This document shows, piece after piece, positions 17,501-26,229 of a stretch of DNA of 64,000 bases; the stretch's first letter is position 1; every line of letters begins with the position of its first letter. The translations under genes were made by a program, and so were the position numbers. The stretch comes from Neolewinella persica DSM 23188 (GTDB lineage Bacteria; Bacteroidota; Bacteroidia; Chitinophagales; Saprospiraceae): NCBI RefSeq assembly GCF_000373105.1, contig NZ_KB890438.1, positions 29,909-93,908 on the forward strand, given 5' to 3'. A model generated the notes under the pieces. The model ran no database searches and was not told the origin of the DNA. It worked only from the letters and a program-made list of their open reading frames with translations.

Positions 17501-17667
17501 TGCAGGAGGTGATCCCCGTCCAGGCCAAAGAGGCTTAGGTCTGTGAGTTTTTCATCTCCGCTAAAGGAATAGCTTTTATCGAAAGTTGTGACGGATTTGC
17601 CGCCAGTTTGTGCGGTAAGGGGGAAAACGAATAAAAGGGCTAGTAGAATCAGGTAAAGTGCTCTCAT
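14581..17667 (-). CDS. M4 (thermolysin-like) metalloprotease, T9SS sorted
   Basis: 1028 residues. Signal peptide MRALYLILLALLFVFPLTAQ; then an FTP/PepSY-like propeptide region (about 30-200). The M4 catalytic domain has HEFAH (from His342), the downstream NESGAINES with the third zinc ligand, and a C-terminal M4 lobe to about 530. About 530-930 is a long region of unassigned repeats of beta character, perhaps Ig- or CUB-like. The last ~75 residues (FANPVSTSLEI...VRVFSTTGQLVG...GLYFVSISDG) are a T9SS sorting domain. It should be secreted, self-processed and cell-surface or extracellular. It has its own promoter region and converges on the small membrane gene. Confidence 0.92.
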   Translation of the reverse strand: MRALYLILLALLFVFPLTAQTGGKSVTTFDKSYSFSGDEKLTDLSLFGLDGDHLLQKQYEYKSPKGRTHHKYQQFYNGLRVLGGTVVYHLEQDQLYATSGLLHEFSDISMQGKITLAEGENMAKLKVFSRLANDFGSGLFSAGEVDITNVRTAIANTRFPAKGGDYTLVYVYTVEAEGGKLPVNMDVILDARTGRTIATLSNINTEGVIGHGDGLYHQDISFPTDSLGERSYMLRDLSRGKGIVARDISNHFLTPADTDNEWGYSEDGQAAMIDGYYASVKFHDFLRERFNRNSIDDDGFELVANMNRHTYVNAFWNRREATFGNGNCDNYSALTTFDIVGHEFAHGLTQFTSGLIYFNESGAINESISDIMGKGLEYYYDQDHFDWRIAARIVKGPDGSYFRSMARPNLRNHPSFYKGTFWRYDLFDNAGVHSKSGVLNFWFYLLAEGDNGRSQAGYRYDVAPIGMDSALQLVYLLETAYLTESSGYLEAYELSKMAATDLFGADSAPYASMIEAWKAVGIDDETTPVEFESTSLELGVVYQSSSPGEFDFCPLELEQFTALFINESDSIVPAGSLVNGQLIFRYTVDGTEQVDTTKIIEQVLSEPLVRDGRLEIPVGVTLSGATPFIFVTNQLEFTTPDSTTLYETDFQNFISVNTTTEINFAFSNTEYSDQCEQPQEVVETFFAINLPRCLDVTNGTFRFTYKTPDNEVSYERELTNDSNGRLNFFNIQQEVDLSRLGDLNEVDFDIAFITDEATTILWEEDFSSYFATSIDEPTVEDFSDEVLARRLLAIELCPTCTADYSSEALVLSDQQQFYNPEECIPLDEFLNNEVENENPRVSTITLCVDATNIDNPYLAFDITQQDTSRHTRRQNLYQHITDVYTGGVSMLDEPIFTTGNELREIEVRLGNGFAGEIEIHVASSQVKTTIDNLSIVSGSPSSTRRLDAGNHHFVFANPVSTSLEINGVNQVPANTLVRVFSTTGQLVGTTAMLGNQASFDLSGQPAGLYFVSISDGQTFRWTGKVVRR

Positions 17668-17868
17668 TATTGGAGTTTAGTTAATAAGGCTGCGATAAAT
17701 TCGAAGCTTCGGGGAAGAGCAAGATAGTAATAAGTAGCAACTGTGGAGACGTACTTCTTGGTTGAAGGCGATACTTTGGAATGATTTAACCTTTTTATTA
17801 TGTGTTGAGTGTAGGCGCTCTCCGTCCGGAGTAACCTGAACTCGGTCTTGTCGTTGAGAAAATCAAAA

Positions 17869-17897
17869 AGGCCCCTCCGGAATTTCCGAAGGGGCCA
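17869..17897 (-). terminator. Rho-independent terminator of repeat protein
   Basis: On the minus strand GGCCCCTTCGGAAATTCCGGAGGGGCC forms a strong stem (two arms of about 11 bp) followed by TTTTTGATTTT, just after the stop of the repeat protein at 17923. Confidence 0.85.
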
Positions 17898-17922
17898 CCA
17901 ATATTCACTATTATAAAACTGG

Positions 17923-20900
17923 TTAAAATCTGGTAAAGCGTTCGGTAATTACCCGTCCATTATTGACTACCCGGAGGAAGTAAGTTCCGGCTGGTGCGGC
18001 AGGAAGTTGAATTTCAACTGGTCCGTTCTCCATTTCAGAGGTGAGCAGTTGGAGTTGACGACCATTCATGTCAAATACCTGGAGTTGCATCATTTCACCC
18101 TGCATACCTTCCAACATTACATTGAGCCTGTTTCCGCTGACCGGATTAGGGAAAATGCTTACCTGGGCCTCGGTAGAAGGACCACCAGTTGGGGTGGTTG
18201 CGTTGTTCGGATTACAAACGGATGTGGCGGCAAGGTTCCATTCAAGTTCACTGCTTCCGTTTACACTTAGCTGTAAGGATTCGTTTGCGTTAGGAGGAGA
18301 TACGAAGAAATTCGCTGTCCAGATACCTGCCTGGATGGCTGTTCCGGAGCGACCGTGGCCAGAAGATCCCCATTCGAGGTAAGAAACAATGGCGGCAGTA
18401 TCTCCAAAGCTGTTGATCGTATACAGGCCAAGTTCTGCGTCAGTGCTATTAAAGCCACTGAAACCACTTACTACGGTGATATCGCCTGGCTCCATCAGCA
18501 AATTGCCACACTCCAGTTGGAGGTTACTGATCTGTTGGTACTGTGGCCGGTTGCATAACCAGAAGTCGGCAACATTGATTTGCCGGTCGGTTCCGTTAAA
18601 CAGTTCGATCATACCATCAGCCGTTACTTCGTTGAGGACTACATTATCAAAGGTGAAGCCACTTCCACAGTCGTCACCCGTGTTGCGGGTCACAGTAATG
18701 GCATTCGAAAGATCAAAGCAACCGTCAAGGTCAGCAATGTTGCCACCCATAGACAATCCGGAAACTTCGCCGTAAGCGGAGAGGTACCAGATGTCGCATA
18801 CGCCAACTCCGGCACCGTTGAGGTCAAAAGGACCGTTGTTTCCAGGAACACCAAGGATTTCGCCAGTAGCGTTGTCGGTAATGAAGAAGGTGGAGTTGTC
18901 TCCGGCTACGTTCCCACTCATGATTACCGCCAGTGGGTCAGCCATATCGTCGACGCAAATGGTGGTGGAGGTCTCTCCACCCTCGAGGGCGATGGCACCT
19001 GCTTCCGCCTGGTTGCGGGTAACGGTGATGGCGTTGGAAAGGTCGAAACAACCGTCAAGGTCAGCAATGTTGCCACCCATGGCCAGTCCGGTCAGACCGT
19101 CTTCGTAGGCCAGGTACCAGATGTCACAGGTGCCGGGGCCGGCACCGTCGAGGTCGAACGGACCGTTCGTGTCAGGGATGCCAAGAATCTCTCCCGTTAT
19201 AGCGTTGGTAATGATGAAAGTACGGTTGGTTCCAACGCCGTTTCCGTCGCGGATAATCTCAAGCGGATCTCCAGTACCGTCGACGCAAATAGTTGTTCCG
19301 ATGGCACCTTCTGCGAGGGTAATGCCTCCGCCATTTGCTTCACAGGCGGCCATACAGTCTTCGCCGGCAAGGCGGGTAACGGTGATGGCGTTGGAAAGGT
19401 CGAAACAGCCATCAAGGTCAGCAATATTGCCACCCATAGACAATCCGGAAACTTCGCCGTAAGCGGAGAGGTACCAGATGTCGCAGGTGCCAGGTCCTGC
19501 ACCGTTGAGGTCAAAAGGACCGTTGTTTCCAGGAACACCAAGGATTTCGCCAGTGGCGTTGTCGGTAATGAAGAAGGTGGAGTTGTCTCCGGCTACGTTT
19601 CCACTCATGATTACCGCCAGTGGATCAGCCATATCTTCGATGCAAATGGTGGTGGAGGTCTCTCCATCCTCGAGGGCGATGGCACCTGCTTCCGCCTGGT
19701 TGCGGGTAACGGTAATGGCGTTGGAGAGGTCGAAACAACCGTCAAGGTCAGCAATATTGCCCCCCATGGTTAGTCCGGAAACTTCGCCGAAAGCGGAAAG
19801 GTACCAGATGTCGCAGGTGCCAGGTCCGGCACCGTTGAGGTCAAAAGGACCATTGTTTCCAGGAACACCGAGGATTTCGCCAGTGGCGTTGTCGGTAATG
19901 AAGAAGGTGGAGTTGTCTCCTGCTACGTTTCCACTCATGATTACCGCCAGTGGATCAGCCATATCGTCGACGCAAATGGTGGTGGAGGTCTCTCCACCCT
20001 CGAGGGCGATGGCACCTGCTTCCGCCTGGTTGCGGGTAACGGTGATGGCGTTGGAAAGGTCGAAACAACCGTCAAGGTCAGCAATATTGCCACCCATAGC
20101 CAGTCCGGAAACTTCGCCGAAAGCGGAGAGGTACCAGATTTCGCAGATACCCTGGCCTGCACCGTTGAGATCGAAGGGTCCATTGTTGCCCGGGATACCC
20201 AGAATCTCACCGGTGTTAGCATCGGTGATAAAGAAGGTAGTGTTGTCCCCTAAGGAAATCCCACTCATTTCTACGGCCAGAGGATCAGGCAGGTCATCCA
20301 CGCAAATGGAAGTGGCGATTGATCCGTCGGTAAGGGAAATCTCACCGGCTTTGGGTTCGTTGCGGGTAACGGTGATGGCGTTAGAGAGGTCGAAACACCC
20401 GTCGAGGTCAGCGATGTTTGCACCGGTTTCCAGGCCGTTTAGGCCATCTTCATAGGCGAGGTACCAGATTTCACAGACGCCAGGACCCGCACCGTTGAGA
20501 TCGAAAGGGCCGTTGGTGCCGGGGATGCCAAGGATCTCACCGCTGATGGCGTTGGTAATAACGAAAGTACGGTTGGTACCTGTGCTATTCCCGTCGCGGA
20601 TGACTTCAAGCGGATCGCCTTCGCCATCTACACAAATGGTTACTTCGGTGCTGCCGTCGGCGAGTGCGATGGCACCGCCATCGGTGGCAAGGCGGGTAAC
20701 GGTGATGGGGTTGGAGAGATCAAAACAGCCATCAAGGTCAGCAATGTTACCGCCCATAGCCAGGCCTTCGACGTCACCAAAAGAAGACAGGTACCAGATG
20801 TCACAAACGCCGACTCCGGCACCATTCAGGTCGAAAGGACCGTTGTCTCCGGGAACACCAAGGATTTCTCCGGAGGCGTTATCGGTGATGAAGAAGGTCG

Positions 20901-22134
20901 AATTGTCGCCCGCCACATCACCGCTCATGATCACGCTTAGCGGGTCACCTGCGTCATCGACGCAGATCGTGGTTTCCACTGCTCCTCCATCCAGCGCTAT
21001 TGCACCTGCGTCCGCGCCCAAACGAACCACACGAATGAAGTTGTCAGAAATGGCTTCGCAGTCGCCGTCTGCCAGTGTACTAATGTTTTCACCGGCTAAA
21101 GGAGTAGGTTCGCCACGGTAGCTCCAGCCCCAAATGTGGCACTCTCCGGGAGGGGCTGCACTCAGGTCCAGGGTAGAATTATTAAAGGAATTCACGGCTT
21201 CAAGTATATTGTCCTCTGCGTCCGTAATTACGTACCAGTAGCTGAGGGCAGAGGCGGTGGTCTGGTGGCGAACATCAATAATGACTTCACCGGCACATGC
21301 GATGACTTCGGTTTCACCATCAGCGGTGTTGACGGTTCCTCCGTCAGCTTCCTGGCGGAGAACCACAAGGCCGTTCGACAGGTCAAAGCAACCAGCCAGG
21401 CCGTTTACATTCTCACCGACGGTTAAACCAGTGAGGTCGTTACCGTAAGAAATATACCAGATGACACAGGTACCCGGTCCGGCCCCGTCGAGGTTGAAGG
21501 GTCCTTGTCCGGCAGGAATGTCCAGAATTGTACCGTCATCACTGGCGATTATGAAGGTGGAGTTGTCTCCGGAAAAGTCACCAGACATAACAACCTCCAA
21601 TGGATCGGCTACGCCATCCACACAGATGGAGGTGTTGGTGGTCCCGTCAGGGAAAGTGATGGTACTGCTCAGCGCGTCACAGACCATATCGTCGCAGTCT
21701 TCGCCAGTTTGGCGGTTTACTGTGATGTGATTAGATATAGAGAAGCACCCGTTGTCTTCGGTGTACTGGCAGATGTTGGCACCTTCCAATACCTCACCGG
21801 TAAAACCGTCATTATAGGCGATGTGGTAGATAAAACAGTAGCCGGCACCCGCTCCTTCCAGGTTAAAAGGTGGGCCTGGAGGAATGGCCAGGATTGTGCC
21901 ATTGGCCATAGTGATGACCCAGGCGAAGTTGTCGCCATTCTCCCCGGTAAGTATCGGCGTAAAGGCGTCACTTTGCCCGTCGTCAGCACAAATAATGGCA
22001 ATGTCCCCACCGTCAGCCAAGCTGAGCGTACCGCCTGCTGCGGAACATAATTCCTGAGCGGTTAATGGTATTAAAGAGAATAGAAAGAAGAGAACGGCTA
22101 AGCCTGATCTTCGGAAAGTAAACAGTGTATTCAT
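17923..22134 (-). CDS. Giant surface protein with ten ~110-aa repeats, LTD and T9SS domain
   Basis: 1403 residues. Signal peptide to about residue 27. Ten tandem repeats follow (about 28-1159); repeats 4-7, 9 and 10 are close to 110 residues (330 bp), and several are nearly identical in DNA. Each keeps ICVDD, ILGVPG, FDLNGAG, CDIWYLS and DLDGCFDLSN, with three conserved cysteines. Two subtypes exist: type A (SGNVAGDNSTFF) and type B (RDGN.TGTNRTF, repeats 5 and 9). A lamin-tail-like domain (about 1160-1310, LNEVTADGMIELFNGT) and a T9SS sorting domain (IFPNPVSGNRL) end the protein. Likely a cell-surface or matrix protein; ligand unknown. Followed by a strong terminator at 17869-17897. Confidence 0.9.
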   Translation of the reverse strand: MNTLFTFRRSGLAVLFFLFSLIPLTAQELCSAAGGTLSLADGGDIAIICADDGQSDAFTPILTGENGDNFAWVITMANGTILAIPPGPPFNLEGAGAGYCFIYHIAYNDGFTGEVLEGANICQYTEDNGCFSISNHITVNRQTGEDCDDMVCDALSSTITFPDGTTNTSICVDGVADPLEVVMSGDFSGDNSTFIIASDDGTILDIPAGQGPFNLDGAGPGTCVIWYISYGNDLTGLTVGENVNGLAGCFDLSNGLVVLRQEADGGTVNTADGETEVIACAGEVIIDVRHQTTASALSYWYVITDAEDNILEAVNSFNNSTLDLSAAPPGECHIWGWSYRGEPTPLAGENISTLADGDCEAISDNFIRVVRLGADAGAIALDGGAVETTICVDDAGDPLSVIMSGDVAGDNSTFFITDNASGEILGVPGDNGPFDLNGAGVGVCDIWYLSSFGDVEGLAMGGNIADLDGCFDLSNPITVTRLATDGGAIALADGSTEVTICVDGEGDPLEVIRDGNSTGTNRTFVITNAISGEILGIPGTNGPFDLNGAGPGVCEIWYLAYEDGLNGLETGANIADLDGCFDLSNAITVTRNEPKAGEISLTDGSIATSICVDDLPDPLAVEMSGISLGDNTTFFITDANTGEILGIPGNNGPFDLNGAGQGICEIWYLSAFGEVSGLAMGGNIADLDGCFDLSNAITVTRNQAEAGAIALEGGETSTTICVDDMADPLAVIMSGNVAGDNSTFFITDNATGEILGVPGNNGPFDLNGAGPGTCDIWYLSAFGEVSGLTMGGNIADLDGCFDLSNAITVTRNQAEAGAIALEDGETSTTICIEDMADPLAVIMSGNVAGDNSTFFITDNATGEILGVPGNNGPFDLNGAGPGTCDIWYLSAYGEVSGLSMGGNIADLDGCFDLSNAITVTRLAGEDCMAACEANGGGITLAEGAIGTTICVDGTGDPLEIIRDGNGVGTNRTFIITNAITGEILGIPDTNGPFDLDGAGPGTCDIWYLAYEDGLTGLAMGGNIADLDGCFDLSNAITVTRNQAEAGAIALEGGETSTTICVDDMADPLAVIMSGNVAGDNSTFFITDNATGEILGVPGNNGPFDLNGAGVGVCDIWYLSAYGEVSGLSMGGNIADLDGCFDLSNAITVTRNTGDDCGSGFTFDNVVLNEVTADGMIELFNGTDRQINVADFWLCNRPQYQQISNLQLECGNLLMEPGDITVVSGFSGFNSTDAELGLYTINSFGDTAAIVSYLEWGSSGHGRSGTAIQAGIWTANFFVSPPNANESLQLSVNGSSELEWNLAATSVCNPNNATTPTGGPSTEAQVSIFPNPVSGNRLNVMLEGMQGEMMQLQVFDMNGRQLQLLTSEMENGPVEIQLPAAPAGTYFLRVVNNGRVITERFTRF

Positions 22135-22467
22135 AATAATTTTTTTTACCGGCGCTTGCTCAAAATCCCATTTGCCGGCGGTGATAATTAGTTTGAGACA
22201 AAATTATCCGCAGGGCTGTGGCTAAATATCACGGAAGTATCACGGGACTTGCACATTTTTGTTTTCAAGGCTTTATATGGCTGATTACTAGTTTGTTATG
22301 ATTTTTGGCGCGGCCGCAGGTGCCAGGAACGGTTTGGGGGAAGTGTCCGCATGGCTACACTAGGCTTTGGTTTTCAGGTAGGGGTAAATCTCTACGCCGG
22401 GTTTGGGCATTTAATTAATTCACGCATTTAGATGGTCCTTTACTGACATTAACCCATCACCCTTAAT
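22135..22467. other. 333-bp divergent intergenic region
   Basis: It separates the repeat protein (minus) from the response regulator (plus). Apart from a GC-element copy at 22305-22324 I see no gene, hairpin or clear promoter motif. Confidence 0.5.
22305..22324 (+). repeat. Dispersed GC element, copy 4
   Basis: TTGGCGCGGCCGCAGGTGCC; intergenic, full match to the 16-base core. Confidence 0.85.
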
Positions 22468-23175
22468 ATGAAACGAACAGCACTAGTCGTAGAAGACGAT
22501 CACGATATCATCGAATTACTCCGAATCCACCTGGGTGATCTTGGCTGCGAGCTCACTGCTATCTCTGATGGGAATGAAGGATTAGCCGCTGCATTAAGAC
22601 ATACGTATGATTTGATCATATTGGATGTGATGCTGCCAGGAATGGAAGGCACTGAAATTTGTCGACGGATTCGCGGGAAGGAAATTGGGACACCGATATT
22701 GATGTTGACTTCAAAATCGGAAGAGTTTGATAAAGTCCTGGGGCTGGAAATGGGGGCAGATGATTACATCACCAAACCTTTCTCTATCCGGGAGTTAATT
22801 GCCAGGGTTAAGGCCCTCCTTCGCCGGGCCGAACGCACCCGGGCCTCCGCCCCGGCAGAAGACAAAGCCGCTGTATACGTTTATGGAAATCTGTCCATTG
22901 ATCTGGACAAACGCCGGGTCACCACCAACGGCACCCGGGTGGATCTCTCCCCAAAAGAATTTGAATTGCTCAGCCTGATGGCTGCCAATCCCGGTAAATG
23001 CTACGATCGCTCCAAACTACTGAACCTCATCTGGGGGTATGATTTTGACGGGTATGAGCATACCGTCAATTCCCACATCAACCGACTTCGTACCAAGATT
23101 GAGCCAGACGTGCAGAACCCTACCTATATTTTGACTAATTGGGGGGTGGGCTATCGGTTTAATGAAGAGTTGTGA
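22468..23175 (+). CDS. OmpR/PhoB-family response regulator (no adjacent kinase)
   Basis: 235 residues. The receiver domain (1-120) has the acidic pair VVEDD, phospho-acceptor Asp53 in LIILDVMLPG, the threonine in MLTSKS and the lysine in DDYITKPF. The C-terminal winged helix (about 138-235) has DLSPKEFELL and NSHINRLRTKIE, ending VGYRF, the OmpR-type DNA-binding domain. No histidine kinase gene lies next to it, so its partner is encoded elsewhere. It precedes the CtlX-type gene by about 145 bp on the same strand. Confidence 0.93.
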   Translation: MKRTALVVEDDHDIIELLRIHLGDLGCELTAISDGNEGLAAALRHTYDLIILDVMLPGMEGTEICRRIRGKEIGTPILMLTSKSEEFDKVLGLEMGADDYITKPFSIRELIARVKALLRRAERTRASAPAEDKAAVYVYGNLSIDLDKRRVTTNGTRVDLSPKEFELLSLMAANPGKCYDRSKLLNLIWGYDFDGYEHTVNSHINRLRTKIEPDVQNPTYILTNWGVGYRFNEEL

Positions 23176-23236
23176 TGCTTGCACATTACTGGAGTTTTAA
23201 AGCGCGATTTGCCGTAGAATTCCCCCAAATCATTCT

Positions 23237-23244
23237 ACCTTGCC
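23237..23244 (+). promoter_or_regulatory. -7-like box TACCTTGC
   Basis: TACCTTGC lies 76 nt before the CtlX start, suggesting that the gene has its own promoter after the response regulator. Confidence 0.35.
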
Positions 23245-23320
23245 GCCGCTAACCAGGATATTGTTTGAACTTCTACTTCTGATTTTCAAATAAAATCTGA
23301 GCCTTAACCACGCCCACCAA

Positions 23321-24238
23321 ATGCACAAACAAACCACGAACCATCTGCTGATGGTACGACCCGAGGATTTTGCCATCGGTAGTCCTACACACCTGGACAA
23401 TCACTTCCAGTCCATTGCCCCTCCGGAAAAACAGCGCGACATCGCCGCTGCTGCCATCAAGGAATTTGATGCATACGTTGAAACCCTGCGGTCTGCTGGT
23501 CTGAAGATCACCGTCATGGAGGACCAAAAAGGTATATCCACTCCCGATTCTGTTTTTCCAAACAACTGGTTCAGTACCCACGAAGATGGGCTATACGTTA
23601 CTTATCCGATGTATTGGCCACAGCGGCGGGTTGAACGCCGGGACGATGTGCTGGAAATCCTGGATAAGGATCATCTCATCAATCGTACCCTTGCCCTGGA
23701 GCATTGGGAAAGTGAGGGGCGTTTCCTCGAAGGAACAGGAAGCCTGGTACTGGACCGACAGAATAGAATTGCCTATGCCTGCTTCTCTGAACGGGCAACT
23801 AAGGAAGCCATTGGTGACTGGTGTGATGCCATGGACTATAAACCACTGACTTTTAATGCATTTGATCAACGCGGTGGCGTAATTTACCACACCAACGTTA
23901 TGCTGGCCATAGGAAACGAGGTAGCCCTCGTTTGCCTGGACGCCGTAACCGACCCCGGAGAGAAAACTAAGTTGACCGAAAGCCTTTTCCTTACCGGAAA
24001 ACGTATTATTGGCCTTAGTCAGGATCAGGTAGATAATTTTGGGGGTAATGCGCTTGAAGTTCAAACCCCTGATGGTCCGGCCTGGGTAATGTCATCGACT
24101 GCTTATAACGCCCTCGACCCGGCACAGCGGGAAGCACTTGGGGCTCCGATCATCCATGCGCCCCTGCCGGTCATTGAGAAATACGGTGGTGGCAGTGCCC
24201 GATGTATGATCTCTGAAATATTCCTTCCGAAGAAATAG
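23321..24238 (+). CDS. ctlX: Citrulline-utilisation hydrolase-like amidinotransferase superfamily enzyme
   Basis: 305 residues. The fold is that of arginine deiminase/dimethylarginine hydrolase relatives: VRPEDF at the start, VFPNNWFSTH with the acidic/asparagine binding site, FLEGTGSLVLD, the catalytic histidine in VIYHTNVML and the nucleophile cysteine near the C-terminus in GGSARCMISE. These match the CtlX group (citrulline utilisation hydrolase), which is common in Bacteroidota. Expected reaction: hydrolysis of the ureido group of citrulline or a related compound in the cytoplasm. The gene symbol rests on motif resemblance only. Confidence 0.8.
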   Translation: MHKQTTNHLLMVRPEDFAIGSPTHLDNHFQSIAPPEKQRDIAAAAIKEFDAYVETLRSAGLKITVMEDQKGISTPDSVFPNNWFSTHEDGLYVTYPMYWPQRRVERRDDVLEILDKDHLINRTLALEHWESEGRFLEGTGSLVLDRQNRIAYACFSERATKEAIGDWCDAMDYKPLTFNAFDQRGGVIYHTNVMLAIGNEVALVCLDAVTDPGEKTKLTESLFLTGKRIIGLSQDQVDNFGGNALEVQTPDGPAWVMSSTAYNALDPAQREALGAPIIHAPLPVIEKYGGGSARCMISEIFLPKK

Positions 24239-24421
24239 TTTGTAAGGAACCTTTCCCGACCGTCCGTGCGGGGCGCTCTATCCTCGTCTGCGGCTGCCTG
24301 TTGCGGTCCAATGGGGTAGGGCTCCTGAAGACGCTCAGCGTTTTTTGACTAGATTTTAAAAACCTAACGATTGACGGAGTGATGTTTTCTTCATCAGGTT
24401 CCATTTTCTCTGCTCAACCAT

Positions 24422-24429
24422 TATCTTGT
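24422..24429 (+). promoter_or_regulatory. -7-like box TATCTTGT at enoyl-CoA hydratase start
   Basis: TATCTTGT ends 4 nt before ATG 24434, consistent with a leaderless transcript. It overlaps a possible GTG start at 24428, which argues for the ATG. Confidence 0.45.
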
Positions 24430-24433
24430 GGCC

Positions 24434-25216
24434 ATGCCTAATTACGAAAACCTACTCGTCGAAGAAGCGAATAATATTCTTCACGTTACCATTAATCGCC
24501 CCAAGGCGCTCAACGCGCTGAACCAGCAAACCATGCGGGAGTTAGCGGCTCTTTTCGGTACCGACTACGCCAACCGCAAAGACCTTACGGGTGTTTTGCT
24601 TACGGGGTCAGGAGACCGTTCCTTCGTTGCCGGAGCTGACATCAAAGAATTCCTCGGTGTAGCAGCTTCGGGATCAGGAGAAGATATGGCGCGCAAAGGG
24701 CAGGATGTCTTTTTCCTGATCGAGCGTTTTCACCGCCCGGTGATCGCTCTGGTAAATGGATTTGCCCTCGGCGGAGGCTGTGAGCTTGCCATGGCGTGTC
24801 ATATGCGGATTGCCGTGGAAACGGCCCGATTTGGCCAGCCGGAAGTCAACCTCGGAATTATCCCCGGTTATGGCGGTACGCAGCGCCTTAACCAGTTGAT
24901 TGGGAAAGGAAAAGCCATTGAACTGACCCTCACCGGTAACATGCTAAATGCGGTGGAGGCCAATCACTTAGGCCTGGTAAACTATTGTTTGCCAGCTGAC
25001 GAGGCTCGTGCTAAGGCGCTGGAGTTATTGCAGACCATCAGCACTAAAGGTCCCGTCGCCATCGAGGAATCCATCAAAGCCATTAACGCCTACTACGCCT
25101 CCAGCGATTTTGAGGCGGAGGCTTCCGCTTTTGGTCGTGCCGCTGGCACGAAAGATTTTGCGGAAGGAGCGGCGGCTTTTGTGGAGAAACGAGCCGCGAA
25201 TTTTAAGGGGGAGTGA
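24434..25216 (+). CDS. Enoyl-CoA hydratase/isomerase (crotonase)
   Basis: 260 residues from ATG 24434. FVAGADIKEF and ALGGGCELAMACH form the oxyanion hole and CoA-binding segment. GQPEVNLGIIPGYGGTQRL includes a glutamate expected in catalysis, which suggests hydratase activity (fatty-acid beta-oxidation or 3-hydroxybutyryl-CoA metabolism). Monocistronic; ends before a bidirectional terminator shared with the FKBP gene. Confidence 0.92.
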   Translation: MPNYENLLVEEANNILHVTINRPKALNALNQQTMRELAALFGTDYANRKDLTGVLLTGSGDRSFVAGADIKEFLGVAASGSGEDMARKGQDVFFLIERFHRPVIALVNGFALGGGCELAMACHMRIAVETARFGQPEVNLGIIPGYGGTQRLNQLIGKGKAIELTLTGNMLNAVEANHLGLVNYCLPADEARAKALELLQTISTKGPVAIEESIKAINAYYASSDFEAEASAFGRAAGTKDFAEGAAAFVEKRAANFKGE

Positions 25217-25254
25217 GATAAACCCAAACCGTGAAGGTTTACTTAGCTTCAAAA

Positions 25255-25292
25255 AAGAATGGCCGGCTTCCAACAGGAAGCCGGCCATTCTT
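25255..25292. terminator. Bidirectional terminator between convergent genes
   Basis: A perfect 17-bp stem (AAGAATGGCCGGCTTCC / GGAAGCCGGCCATTCTT) with an AACA loop, A-run before and TTTT after; works on both strands. Confidence 0.9.
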
Positions 25293-25321
25293 TTGAAATG
25301 AGTTATGGAATCATTTACTGC

Positions 25322-26227
25322 CTACTGAACGTCTTCGAGTTCAACGTAGAAAGCGAGTTCTGAGCCACCTGGTATACTGCCGTCGGGCGTACCATCAGCA
25401 CCATAAGCGAGTTCGGAAGGAATGAAGAAGGTGGCTTTGTCACCAACCTTAAGCAATTCGATGCCTTCGTCCCATCCCGGAATAACGCGTCCGATACCAA
25501 GCTGGAAGCCGATACCTTCTCCCCGGTTGAAGGACTGATCGAATATAGTTCCGTCGGAAACCAACTGACCGATGTACTGTACGGTTACGCCAAGTCCAGC
25601 TTCAGCTTGTTTGCCGTCACCTTGCTCATGAATCATGTACTTAAGACCGGATTCCGTGGTTTTAATCTGATCACTAAGCTTTCCGTCAGCATACGCTTTA
25701 CGAATTTCTTCGGCGAATTCGACACGTTCCGGCTCCAAAGCTTTGATTACCTCGGCTTTTGCCGCAGCTTCAGCTTGTTTTGCGGTCAGTTCCGCGTTGT
25801 AATCTGCCTCACTGACGATCTTGGAAACAACAACGTCGTAAAGAACAACGGAGTCATTCTCCATGCCAGGGGGCTTACTTGGGAATTCAGAAATGTTGAC
25901 ACGGACTACAGCACTGTCTCCAACCCGCATTTGCCGTACGATGTCCTCGACTGGGCCGATTTCATCTTTAGTTGCGGTTAATTCAGCGGCCTGAACAACG
26001 GGGAGTTCACCACCGCTTTTCCAGGTACTGAAAAGAATACTGTCTCCTTCAGTCCGCATAGCAGCATTGAAGTGAACGTAATCACCGGGTTGTACCAAAT
26101 CACCTCCGCCATTAGCGGTAAAGAGCTGGTAGCGGTTCCCGATGTCGGTACGCTGCATTGAACCACCTTCATTGCCACAGGCATAGAAAAGGGTGCTGGC
26201 CAGCAGCAGAAAAATTATTGAACGCAT
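25322..26227 (-). CDS. FKBP-type peptidyl-prolyl isomerase lipoprotein
   Basis: 301 residues. Signal peptide with lipobox LFYACG, so it is lipid-anchored in the envelope. A first FKBP-like segment (about 45-130: GDYVHFNAAM, VGDSAVVRV) is followed by a helical linker rich in Ala, Glu and Lys and a full C-terminal FKBP domain (about 205-301: GVTVQYIGQL, FDQSF, VIPGWDEGI, LAYG). Expected to assist folding of exported proteins. Its start is 2 nt after the stop of the NrnA-like gene, so both are in one operon. Confidence 0.9.
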   Translation of the reverse strand: MRSIIFLLLASTLFYACGNEGGSMQRTDIGNRYQLFTANGGGDLVQPGDYVHFNAAMRTEGDSILFSTWKSGGELPVVQAAELTATKDEIGPVEDIVRQMRVGDSAVVRVNISEFPSKPPGMENDSVVLYDVVVSKIVSEADYNAELTAKQAEAAAKAEVIKALEPERVEFAEEIRKAYADGKLSDQIKTTESGLKYMIHEQGDGKQAEAGLGVTVQYIGQLVSDGTIFDQSFNRGEGIGFQLGIGRVIPGWDEGIELLKVGDKATFFIPSELAYGADGTPDGSIPGGSELAFYVELEDVQ

Positions 26228-26229
26228 AG

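Noticed and set aside
18580..20455. Long plus-strand open frames opposite the ten-repeat protein (18580-19773 and 19478-20455)
   Set aside because: They repeat with the 330-bp period of the minus-strand gene and have no start context or family resemblance; they are shadows of the repeats.
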